Of a stretch of 64,000 bases of DNA, positions 1-7,810 are shown one piece after another (within the stretch, counting starts at the first letter, position 1; every line of letters starts with the position of its first letter). The stretch is from Pseudoscardovia suis (GTDB lineage: Bacteria; Actinomycetota; Actinomycetes; Actinomycetales; Bifidobacteriaceae). Location: assembly GCF_002797875.1 (NCBI RefSeq), contig NZ_PGFC01000001.1, positions 496,001-560,000 on the forward strand. Reading direction: 5' to 3'. A program made the translations under genes and the position numbers. The notes under the pieces are model-generated. The model was not told the origin of the DNA and ran no database searches. It was given only the letters and a program-made list of their open reading frames with translations.

Positions 1-2030
1 AGAAGCTGATCCACCACGATGGCGAGGTCGAGTTTTTCACCCTCACGCTGCTTGTCGGCGAGCCTTTCCATCACATCGTTGAAATAGCCATCGACGTTGA
101 GGTCGTCCTGGCACCAGCTGGTGCCGAAGGTCTGGTCGTAGTCCTTAATTGCGGTACGCAGCCCAAGGTTGTTCGCATACTGGTTATCGCCATTGTCAGT
201 GGACCACGAGAACGTCACCGCGACCTTGATCGGCTGCTTGCCTTCTTCGACCAGCTTGGCATTTGCCTTCTTGAACTCCTCGTAGTATGCGAGCGCCATC
301 GGGATCGAGGATCCACCCCCGCGCACGTGGGTGGTGAGGATGGCGTTGTAGCGGAACTCTTTCGAACGGTTGCGCCACTTGGTGACGATGTCTTCCACCA
401 CCTTCTCGATATGGTGCGGATTCGAGTCATAGATGCCCGAATCGACGAGGCGTTCGGCTTCGTCGCTGGACATACGGGCGATTTGATCATCGATCTCGCC
501 TTCGCTGAGGTCCGGATTGCGCTCGGCGAGAATGGCGGGGAGCACCTTCTCGCGAATCTCATCATCGGGAAGCGTATGTTCGAAGTCCACCTTAAAGCCC
601 AGCACGTTCTTGTCTGCGATGGCTTCGCGAATGGTGTATGCGTGGATGAGCGGGCCGAACGCCTTGTAGGTCAGGTCTCCCTCGAAGGCAGGGGTTCCTG
701 TGTAGCCGACCCATGCGGAACGGGGGAACTTGTTCTTGATCACGCGGATCATCTCGCCGTTCGTGGAGCGGTGCGCCTCGTCGACGATGAACACAGTGTT
801 CTTCTTGTCTTGACGGGGGAATGATGCGCTCGAGGAGAGCTTCGCGAGCTTCTGGATGGACGTGACGATGATCGAGTCCTTGGTGGAGGTGCTCGACAGC
901 TTGCGCTTGAGATCGCGCACATTGGCGGTGTCTGTGATGATACCGGCCTTCTTGTCGGAGGTGGATTCCGGGTCGTAATCGGGGTCGTAGGCCTGGTAGT
1001 CCTCGAAGGTTTGCTTCGTCAGCGCCCTGCGGTCCACGACGAACACGACCTTGTCGACGTTGGGCAGGCGCGCCGCGAGCCATGCTGTCTTGAAGCTGCT
1101 GATGGTTTTGCCTGAGCCGGTGGTATGCCACACATAGCCGACTTCCTGTGCGTCGGTACCGAAGGTGTGGTTTCGAAGCTTCTCGAGAACACGCTTCGTG
1201 GCATACACCTGATAGGGGCGCATGACGATGAGCTTGTTGTGCTTGGGTGAGTTGTCAAGAATCATGTAGTTAGTTGCCATCCGGTGAGCCTGGGGGATGG
1301 ACAGGAACAGATTGCAGAACTCCTTCCAATCGTAGACAGGGGAGCTGTCTTTCTCATGCTGCCAGCGGAATGCGAACGCGGTGTTGAAGGAGTCGGCATC
1401 GGTGTTTGCCATGTAGTGGACGTCTGTGGGGGTCATGCCGATGAGAATCTGCAGGGTGGAGAAGATATCGCCGTACATGTCCCAGCTGGCATACTGCCGC
1501 ATCTGGTTCATCGCTTCCATGGGATCATGGCTCGTGGCCTTTTCCTCGATCTGGATGATCGGAAGGCCGTTGATGAGGAGGGTGGTGTCGAAACGGCAGT
1601 TGGGCGCGCCTGCCTGGACGTGCTCGCGCTTGATTTGGTTGACTATCTGATATGTGGTGTTGCCTGCGCCTACCTGATCCTGGTCGAAGACGGTGAGGTA
1701 CGTGGGTGCTCCGCCGTTGGAATCGTCGCGTTGAATCTGCACCTGGGTCACGCCATTGACTCCGTAAATCCACTGCCCTGCTTTGAACGGGGACGTGAGG
1801 GCGCAGATCTCCTTTTGGACCTGCGCGAACTCCTGATCGCTCAACAGCTTCCCTTGGAGCTTGTCCCAATTATTACGTTCCAAAATCTCACGGAAGTTCG
1901 TCCACAGCCCTTCCGTGGTCTTGATATCAGCACGATACTCCCACTGCTTCGTCCCACCGATGTGCTGCAGATAGTCGATCAATTGCTTTTCAAAAGCAAG
2001 TTCGCTCTGAGGCTTCTCGATGAACTCCAT
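1..2030 (-). CDS. hsdR: Type I restriction-modification R subunit (HsdR), 3' end outside window
   Basis: This gene encodes the ATP-driven translocase and nuclease subunit of a type I restriction enzyme, which cuts unmethylated foreign DNA after reeling it in together with HsdS and HsdM. It reads leftwards from an ATG at 2028-2030 (AGAAGG ribosome site upstream) and runs off the left edge with 676 residues visible; the family usually has about 1000. The start MEFIEKPQSELAFEKQLIDY fits the HsdR N-terminus. A Walker A segment GYVWHTTGSGKT lies at about residues 298-310. A DEAH box (FIVDEAHRS) is at about 414-422, followed by GYTGTP, which together mark an SF2 helicase motor. The nuclease is expected in the N-terminal 200 residues. 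HsdM and HsdS are not in the window and should lie to the left. No frameshift was seen in the visible part. Confidence 0.93.
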   Translation of the reverse strand, partial: MEFIEKPQSELAFEKQLIDYLQHIGGTKQWEYRADIKTTEGLWTNFREILERNNWDKLQGKLLSDQEFAQVQKEICALTSPFKAGQWIYGVNGVTQVQIQRDDSNGGAPTYLTVFDQDQVGAGNTTYQIVNQIKREHVQAGAPNCRFDTTLLINGLPIIQIEEKATSHDPMEAMNQMRQYASWDMYGDIFSTLQILIGMTPTDVHYMANTDADSFNTAFAFRWQHEKDSSPVYDWKEFCNLFLSIPQAHRMATNYMILDNSPKHNKLIVMRPYQVYATKRVLEKLRNHTFGTDAQEVGYVWHTTGSGKTISSFKTAWLAARLPNVDKVVFVVDRRALTKQTFEDYQAYDPDYDPESTSDKKAGIITDTANVRDLKRKLSSTSTKDSIIVTSIQKLAKLSSSASFPRQDKKNTVFIVDEAHRSTNGEMIRVIKNKFPRSAWVGYTGTPAFEGDLTYKAFGPLIHAYTIREAIADKNVLGFKVDFEHTLPDDEIREKVLPAILAERNPDLSEGEIDDQIARMSSDEAERLVDSGIYDSNPHHIEKVVEDIVTKWRNRSKEFRYNAILTTHVRGGGSSIPMALAYYEEFKKANAKLVEEGKQPIKVAVTFSWSTDNGDNQYANNLGLRTAIKDYDQTFGTSWCQDDLNVDGYFNDVMERLADKQREGEKLDLAIVVDQL

Positions 2031-2178
2031 CTTCCCAAACCCTTCTATCCTCGACGCTGGGTTGTTGTCGCTTGGGATCAGCGACAACAAAAACAGACTA
2101 GCACCATCAAAGCGGCAAATGCCGGCGTTCAGCCACTCCGGCCTGCCAATCCCGCACCTGCCGAGTACACTGAAAAAC

Positions 2179-3366
2179 ATGGGAAGCACACAAAGCAGTG
2201 CGCGTACGCACACCGATAGCAATACGAACCTTCACGAGCAAGCACAGCAGGAGACTGCGCCGACAGCTACCGCCGCGGCGGCACCGGCCATCAAACAACC
2301 GCCGACCCTGCGGCAGCCGCAGCCGGAAGGCAACGCCGCCATGAATCATGATCTCGGTCCCAACGGCACGGATCGCAAGAGCGCCAAAATCGGCATCGCG
2401 GTCATCGCCGCGCTCGTGGCGAACATCCTGGTGGCGCTGGTCAAATTCGCGGTGTTCCTGTTCACGCGATCCGCCTCGATGCTGTCAGAAAGCGTGCATA
2501 GCCTTGCGGACTCCGGCAACGAGCTGACGCTGATCATCGGCAACAAGCTGTCGCACCGCCCGCCCAGCCGCAAGCATCCGCTCGGATGGTCACGCGCCCG
2601 CTATCTGGCGTCGTTCATCGTGGCGGTGTCGCTGTTCGCCATTGGCGGCGTGTATTCGGCGAGCGAATCCATTGCGAAGATCCGCGCTGTCGCAAGCGGC
2701 GGTCCGGAGGCGCACGCGGTGGACACGAGCAAGATGATTGTTGTGCTCGTCGTGACCCTCGTGTGTGCGCTCATCGAATCGTGGAGCCTGCACAATGGCA
2801 TCAAGGAAGCCAAGGAGCGCTTCGCCGAAACACACAATCCGGGACGTTTCAGCCTGTGGAAGTTCTGGCGCGGCACGAAATCATCCGACATTGCGGTCGT
2901 GCTGGCGGAAGACACGCTGGCTGTGATTGGCCTGGCGTTCGCGTTCATCGGCACTGCGGTCGCCATCGCGACAGGCGATGAAATCTGGGATGCGATCGGC
3001 GGCACCAGCATCGGCGTCCTGCTGATTATCGGCGCGCTGCTGCTGGGCTGGCAGGTCGCCTCACTGCTCATCGGCGAAGGCGCGAGCGAGCATACGTACC
3101 AGATCATCTCGTCTGTGCTGGCGCGCAATCCCGATGTCGAGCGCGTGCTTGCCGACCCCGCCGCGATCCACCTGTCCGAAAAGCGTATCCTCGTTTTGCT
3201 CAAAGTGCAGTTCCGCAACGAAACCGAGCTGGACGACACGGTCGCCATCAACCGCTTGGAAGAGCAGCTGCGCGCCGCGATACCGTATTACACGCTTGAC
3301 ATCGTGGTGGAGCCGGACGCTTACGATCCCGCGAAAGCGGCGAAAGTGGAAGATTGGGTTGACTGA
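2179..3366 (+). CDS. Cation diffusion facilitator family transporter
   Basis: This is an inner-membrane divalent-cation/proton antiporter of the CDF family, likely exporting Zn, Fe, Mn or a related metal; the substrate cannot be read from the sequence. The membrane domain starts near SAKIGIAVIAALVANILVAL. The characteristic SASMLSESVHSLADSGNEL segment in the second helix holds the HxxxD metal site. A soluble C-terminal domain follows at the end. Two starts are possible. ATG 2179 has no ribosome site but sits 8 nt after a TACACT -10 box (2165-2170), as in a leaderless mRNA, and gives a 55-residue Thr/Ala/Pro-rich leader. ATG 2341 has GGAAGG 10 nt upstream and gives a more usual 341-residue protein. 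The gene is divergent from hsdR with about 150 bp between them. Confidence 0.88.
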   Translation: MGSTQSSARTHTDSNTNLHEQAQQETAPTATAAAAPAIKQPPTLRQPQPEGNAAMNHDLGPNGTDRKSAKIGIAVIAALVANILVALVKFAVFLFTRSASMLSESVHSLADSGNELTLIIGNKLSHRPPSRKHPLGWSRARYLASFIVAVSLFAIGGVYSASESIAKIRAVASGGPEAHAVDTSKMIVVLVVTLVCALIESWSLHNGIKEAKERFAETHNPGRFSLWKFWRGTKSSDIAVVLAEDTLAVIGLAFAFIGTAVAIATGDEIWDAIGGTSIGVLLIIGALLLGWQVASLLIGEGASEHTYQIISSVLARNPDVERVLADPAAIHLSEKRILVLLKVQFRNETELDDTVAINRLEEQLRAAIPYYTLDIVVEPDAYDPAKAAKVEDWVD

Positions 3367-3412
3367 CGAATCGGGGAGTCGCGAAGTCATGGCCATCTGG
3401 CAAAGCTCTGGA

Positions 3413-3443
3413 ACTACGGAGCTCTGAAACCACGGAGCTCTGA
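3413..3443. repeat. Short direct repeat between CDF gene and coiled-coil gene
   Basis: The 15-mer ACYACGGAGCTCTGA occurs twice with a 16-bp period (3413-3427 and 3429-3443), preceded by a partial copy. No function is evident. Confidence 0.6.
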
Positions 3444-3542
3444 CATCCAGGCGGCCATGACAGCGCGGCAACGATAATGCAGCAGCCTGAGAGAAGGCAA
3501 CGAAGGCAATAAAACAACAGAAAGCAATAGAAGGGAGCAGTC

Positions 3543-5426
3543 ATGCTGTTGTATTCAAGCCTGCTGGGCACCAAATACACGCTCAACGCCGATGCGTTCA
3601 TCGGGCTCGTCATCGAATGTATCGAGAAAAATCCACGGGAAGAAAACCGCATCCCCGGCATCGATTGGAAGCCAGGCGTGCGAAACGCAAAATACGGCAC
3701 CCCGCAGTTGCAGCTCACGATAAAGGAATACGGCGATGATTCGCGTGACGCTGCTCCCAGAAGGCTGCCCAATCAAGGCAGGGGAGGATCGCGCCGTCCC
3801 GCTACCCGACGCCAGGCGAACGGCAAGCCGCAGCGCATGAGCGAAGCCGAATACCAGATGGTGCGTGCGCGACTGCGCGCCTCGCATATCATCGCCATCC
3901 GCCAAGAGAAGGTGCGCGACGGCGTGCACTGGTACAGCGATTACGTGCTCAACCTCACCGCTCGCATGCTCGAGATTGAGCTGAGCCGCACATATCGTCG
4001 CGGCGCGAACCCCGAGGATGATTTCTCCGCGCCCTTGCTTATTTCGCTGCTGGAGGATGGCGGCTATCTGAGCGATGACGGGCACCTTCCCATGAGCCGC
4101 CGGCCTTTGGACCTCGACGCAGCCACCAAGGAGCAGCGAGAGGGATTCTCCGCCGCGATCCGCGGGGCGGACGACATCCGACTGCCCATCATCTACGTGC
4201 CACGCGATGGTGACGGCAGCACTGCGGTCGACGCCACGCACCTTGCGTCGCAGGTCAAAGGAATCGCGCACGTGGTCATCGGTCCGTCGACGGATGCGGA
4301 TTACGGCAAACTTTCCCGTGAGTGCAAGTGCGAGTTGGTGAAGGATAGTCCCATGGCGTTGTACTGGCCGACGGATTCTGGCAAGGCCATGATGCCGGAT
4401 TCATTCTTCATCCCGCGCCACATGGCCGCCGAGGACGTGGACGAGCAGCTGCGCCAATCCGCGAAGCGCTGCCTCGTGCAGCAACGCCGTCTTGAAGAGG
4501 TTCCCGAAGAACAAACGTGGAGTGGCGTGACGGCGCTCATCCTCGACCACAAGGCGGACGATGCGCAGCACAGCTACGAGAAGGTGGCATCTGCCAACCA
4601 GACCTTGCAAAACAAGATCCGCACCATCATGGAGCGGCAGGCCGACGCCGCCAGTCGAAAGGCCAACGCCGATGCAGACCATGACGCGCAGATGCAGCAG
4701 CTCAAGCGCCAGCTTGACGAAACGCAATCGCAGTTGCACGAACAGAAGCAGCAAAACATTGCCAAAGACGAGAAGCTGCGCCAGTTCAACGCCGCGAAGC
4801 GCTTCGAGAATGATGTCGACCGCGACGCCCAACGCAAGCAACAGCAAGACATGAAGGCATTGCAGGATCTGCTCGACGAGCAGGAGAAGAGCCTCGCCGA
4901 ATTGCAGCGGCATTATCAGGACGAGATCGACGGATTGCGCCGCAGCAACGCGCAGTACCAAGAGCAGGTGGCTCAGCTCAAGCGCGAGAACAACGAGTTG
5001 GCCGACCGGACTTTCAGCGGCGGCCGCGAGACGCTGCTCACCTACGGCACGGAACACGACCTGTTCCCAGGCGAAGTGCAGGACTACGTACTTGAAGCGG
5101 TTGACGAAGCGCTGCGCGAGCTGCCGTCAGACAAGCGCTCTCGCCGGTCGGATGTGTATTCCGACGTGCTTGAGGCAAACCGATACCGTAAACTCCACGA
5201 GCAGCGGCGCGCGCAGATCAAAAACATCGCGCCGCTGTTCATCCGCCCTGGCGCTGAACTCTTCCGCGAGTTGGAAAAGCTAGGATACGAGCGGGTACGG
5301 GTCAACAACCATTATGTGCTCGAGTATGGCGGCGATTCGCGCTACCACTTCACGACGGCGAAGACCCCCAGCGACAAGCGCAGTGGCGAGAACGCCGCCA
5401 ACGATCTTTGCCGCTTTACGCAGTGA
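3543..5426 (+). CDS. Uncharacterised coiled-coil protein, possible defence-related
   Basis: I do not recognise a named family for this 627-residue protein. ATG 3543 has AAGGGAG upstream. Four parts can be seen. Residues 1-75 are a globular start with the string GIDWKPGVRNAKYG. A basic Gln/Arg-rich linker follows to about 98. Residues 100-335 form an alpha/beta region with LPIIYVPRDGDGS, then LASQVKGIAHVVIG, similar in pattern to an uncharacterised domain I remember from proteins in variable loci of Firmicutes. Residues 340-490 are a long Gln/Lys/Glu-rich coiled coil. Residues 495-627 form a compact C-terminal domain ending in a conserved-looking GGDSRYHFTTAKTPSDKRSG segment. There are no membrane helices, signal peptide, Walker motif or obvious nuclease motif. 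The gene stands alone, near a restriction gene and just before a 106-bp repeat array. A defence or DNA-maintenance role is only an inference from shape and place. Confidence 0.75.
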   Translation: MLLYSSLLGTKYTLNADAFIGLVIECIEKNPREENRIPGIDWKPGVRNAKYGTPQLQLTIKEYGDDSRDAAPRRLPNQGRGGSRRPATRRQANGKPQRMSEAEYQMVRARLRASHIIAIRQEKVRDGVHWYSDYVLNLTARMLEIELSRTYRRGANPEDDFSAPLLISLLEDGGYLSDDGHLPMSRRPLDLDAATKEQREGFSAAIRGADDIRLPIIYVPRDGDGSTAVDATHLASQVKGIAHVVIGPSTDADYGKLSRECKCELVKDSPMALYWPTDSGKAMMPDSFFIPRHMAAEDVDEQLRQSAKRCLVQQRRLEEVPEEQTWSGVTALILDHKADDAQHSYEKVASANQTLQNKIRTIMERQADAASRKANADADHDAQMQQLKRQLDETQSQLHEQKQQNIAKDEKLRQFNAAKRFENDVDRDAQRKQQQDMKALQDLLDEQEKSLAELQRHYQDEIDGLRRSNAQYQEQVAQLKRENNELADRTFSGGRETLLTYGTEHDLFPGEVQDYVLEAVDEALRELPSDKRSRRSDVYSDVLEANRYRKLHEQRRAQIKNIAPLFIRPGAELFRELEKLGYERVRVNNHYVLEYGGDSRYHFTTAKTPSDKRSGENAANDLCRFTQ

Positions 5427-5490
5427 GCGGAGCAGGGAAGTGGCGGGAGTAGGGCAGATGCGGGGATTTTCCCGACATTCGCCTAGCGGG

Positions 5491-5528
5491 GTTGCTTATG
5501 TGCCAGCCACCACTGGCACATAAGCAAC
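5491..5528. repeat. 38-nt perfect hairpin in repeat array
   Basis: A 16-bp perfect inverted repeat, GTTGCTTATGTGCCAG (5491-5506) and its complement (5513-5528), surrounds a 6-nt loop CCACCA. It is the first and most perfect copy in the array described separately. There is no T-run after it, so it is not a classic terminator. Confidence 0.85.
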
Positions 5529-5882
5529 AAACCGCAACACCACCGCGTCAACATCCCAGCAAACAAGCCAATCCTGGAACCGGCCTCTGGGTCCGGCCCC
5601 TCAATGTGCCAGCCGCCACTCACACATAAGCGCCCAGCAGGGTGGAGGGAGTGCCAGGTGCCCAGTAAACAAGCCAATCCGAGAACCAGCCCCTGGCCCC
5701 GGCCCCTCAATGTGCCAGCCACCACTCACACATAAGCAGCAAACCACCACGCCGCCGAGTAAACACCCCAGCAAACTGGTCCATCCCTCCGCTGGCATCT
5801 TCCGGAATATACGCAATGTGCCAGCCGCTACTAGCACATTGCGTGTTATCGCAAAGGTGCGAGCAACGACTGGCACATTATC
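5491..5882. repeat. Degenerate ~106-bp tandem repeat array with hairpin cores
   Basis: The gene-free stretch 5427-5957 holds a tandem array. The core ATGTGCCAGCCRCCACT begins at 5499, 5604, 5710 and 5816, that is every 105-106 bp, and an inverted partial copy lies at 5855-5882. Spacers between cores are also related (CCCAGYAAACAAGCCAATCC in the first two). Copy 1 is a perfect hairpin and copies 2-3 are imperfect. Copy 4 pairs GCAATGTGC with GCACATTGC, a changed but compensated stem. Short open frames cross the array on both strands, but their proteins simply follow the repeat and are not accepted as genes. Confidence 0.8.
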
Positions 5883-5957
5883 GAAGAAACAGATAGCAGT
5901 GGAGGAATCTCAGCCGAACCCAATCAACCCACGATCAAAGGCGGCTGCTGAGCGTGG

Positions 5958-7016
5958 TCATTTCGCGGCACTGGTTCTGGACTTTGCACTGTTCCGCGCA
6001 GCGGTGGGTGTCTTGCCGACCGCAGCGTCGGTCGCAGCTCCGTCCCGATCACCGGCATCAGCCTCAGCGTTCTTGCCACCCTTGCTGTCACCGCTGTCGA
6101 TGAGGGTGTAGCCTTGCTCCACAATCACCTCGCGCAGCTTGGCGAGGTAGAGCTGGGCGGCGTTCGACAGATTGGCGCGCTCGTTGGTGATCCAACCGAG
6201 CAACATCGTCTTGTCGGTGTCGAGCGGAATCGTGATGATCTTCTCGTTGTTGAGATCCTCGTTGTCGATGCCTGTGCACACGGTGTAGCCGTTGAGGCCC
6301 ACGATGAAGTTGAGGATCGTCGCGCGGTCGGTCACGTTGATCTGCTTGGGGGAATACTCAGGCCACACGGCTTCCTCGGCGAAATAGAAGCTGCCTTCCT
6401 CGCCTTGGTCGTATTGAATGAACGGATACGGCTTCAAGTCGTCCATCGTTACCCGGCGCTTGGCGGCAAGCGGGTTCTTGCGGCTGATGAACACATGCAG
6501 GTTCGCCTCGAACAGCGGGTGGAACACGAGGTGCTTTTCGCGCAGCAGCTTGCCGATCACATCCTTGTTGAAGTCCGACAGGTAGATGATACCCAGCTCG
6601 GACTGCATGTTGGCGACCTGATTGATGATGTCCTTCGTGCGCGTCTCACGGATTGTGAACTCGTATTCGTCGGAGTCGATTTCGTGCATCATCTTCACGA
6701 ACGCTTCAACGGAAAACATGTAATGCTGTGTGCTCACCTGGCACAGCTGGCGGCGCGGCTTCGTGTGCTTGTATCGTTCCTCAAGCAGGTCGGTTTGGTC
6801 GAGAATCTGCCGCGCGTAGGTGAGGAATTCCGCGCCATCCACGGTGAGCGCAATGCCTTGGGAGGAGCGGGTGAAAATCTCGATGCCCATCTCTTTCTCG
6901 AGTTCCTTGACCGCTGACGACAGCGCGGGCTGCGAGATGTAGAGCTCATGGGAGGCTTCGTTCATGGAACCGCATTCCACGATTTTCACGATGTATTTGA
7001 GTTGGAGCAAGGTCAT
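5958..7016 (-). CDS. LysR-family transcriptional regulator
   Basis: This is a DNA-binding regulator with an N-terminal winged helix-turn-helix (residues 1-65, containing MNEASHELYISQPALSSAVK) and a periplasmic-binding-protein-like effector domain (about 90-300). The effector and target are unknown. Its length, 352 residues, exceeds the usual 300 because of a low-complexity C-terminal tail of about 45 residues rich in Ala, Asp, Lys and Thr. The ATG at 7014-7016 has no ribosome site but lies 7 nt after a TAAACT -10 box on the minus strand (plus positions 7024-7029), which suggests a leaderless transcript. It diverges from the DUF1304 gene, so that gene is the first candidate target. Confidence 0.93.
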   Translation of the reverse strand: MTLLQLKYIVKIVECGSMNEASHELYISQPALSSAVKELEKEMGIEIFTRSSQGIALTVDGAEFLTYARQILDQTDLLEERYKHTKPRRQLCQVSTQHYMFSVEAFVKMMHEIDSDEYEFTIRETRTKDIINQVANMQSELGIIYLSDFNKDVIGKLLREKHLVFHPLFEANLHVFISRKNPLAAKRRVTMDDLKPYPFIQYDQGEEGSFYFAEEAVWPEYSPKQINVTDRATILNFIVGLNGYTVCTGIDNEDLNNEKIITIPLDTDKTMLLGWITNERANLSNAAQLYLAKLREVIVEQGYTLIDSGDSKGGKNAEADAGDRDGAATDAAVGKTPTAARNSAKSRTSAAK

Positions 7017-7081
7017 AGTGCACAGTTTATCGCGGGTTTGTTGAAAGAAACCTAAGCGATGCGAGATTCCTCTGCGCTGAT

Positions 7082-7150
7082 ATCACCGATATCACCGGTT
7101 GCGCTGGCACATCGCATTTGATGCCACGTTGCGCTGGCGTCACACGGTAC
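7082..7150. promoter_or_regulatory. Divergent promoter region between LysR gene and DUF1304 gene
   Basis: The spacer contains GTTGCGCTGGC twice (about 7099 and 7128), once followed by ACATCGC, which resembles a half copy of the hairpin core in the 5.5-kb array. GATATCACC also occurs twice. These repeats could be LysR binding sites, but nothing proves it. Confidence 0.4.
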
Positions 7151-7159
7151 GATTGCAGC

Positions 7160-7516
7160 ATGACGATTGTTACTGATATTTTTGCCACATTGGTGGCGGC
7201 TGAATTCCTTTTCATCATGTGGATGGAGACCTTCGCGACGGATTCCGACCTGACAGCGAAGACATTCGGCATGAGCCGCGAGGAACTGCGGCGCAATTCA
7301 GTCACGACACTGTTCAAGAACCAGGGCGTATACAACGGCCTGATCGCGGTGCTGATTTTGCTCGCGGTGTTCGTGTTCGCCAGCAAGACTGCGGTCGTGT
7401 GTCTCATGGCGTACATCGTTCTTGTGGCGGCATACGGCAGCTTCACGAGCAATCCGCTCATCATCCTCAAGCAGGGTGGATTGGCGATCATCACGCTCAT
7501 CACCTGCATATGGTGA
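7160..7516 (+). CDS. DUF1304 family small membrane protein
   Basis: This is a 118-residue hydrophobic protein of the DUF1304 family, whose function is unknown. It shows a first membrane helix with the family-like segment AAEFLFIMWMETFA, an NQGVYNG loop, and further helices filling the rest (LIAVLILLAVFVFA, VVCLMAYIVLVAAYG, GGLAIITLITCIW). ATG 7160 is preferred over an upstream ATG at 7118 because homology-like sequence begins there. A TACGAT -10 box (7148-7153) also ends 6 nt before it, giving a leaderless message. It is divergent from the LysR-type gene and followed by a terminator. Confidence 0.85.
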   Translation: MTIVTDIFATLVAAEFLFIMWMETFATDSDLTAKTFGMSREELRRNSVTTLFKNQGVYNGLIAVLILLAVFVFASKTAVVCLMAYIVLVAAYGSFTSNPLIILKQGGLAIITLITCIW

Positions 7517-7554
7517 GCGGCTCCCATCCGGGTGTTCAATAATTTAAGTATTTG

Positions 7555-7600
7555 ATTGCGCCGTGCGGTTCCGATGAACTGCCCGGCGCAATTTTTATCG
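7555..7600 (+). terminator. Rho-independent terminator after DUF1304 gene
   Basis: ATTGCGCCG (7555-7563) pairs with CGGCGCAAT (7584-7592) around a 20-nt loop, then TTTT. Confidence 0.75.
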
Positions 7601-7810
7601 CGCGAATGTGCTTCACGTCACTGTGCATCACATCGCTGCGCCCCATGCCAACCGCATAACTGCGCACCACGTGACAATTCACCCGCTGTCATGTTTCGAC
7701 GCGCCGTCCATTCGAACATCGAACGCGTATCGAACATCCAGCGTTTGGCGTTCGGTTCATGTTAGAGTTTCACTGATTACGTGTCAAAAAGAGAGTGAAA
7801 AGGAGACACC

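Noticed and set aside
5483-5876. Short frames on the minus strand in the 106-bp array, giving repeated SGGWHIEGP-like peptides
   Set aside because: The peptide similarity only reflects the DNA repeat; there are no ribosome sites and no codon bias.
5491-5882. CRISPR array
   Set aside because: Repeats are imperfect, far apart, and the spacers are related to each other. No cas genes are present.
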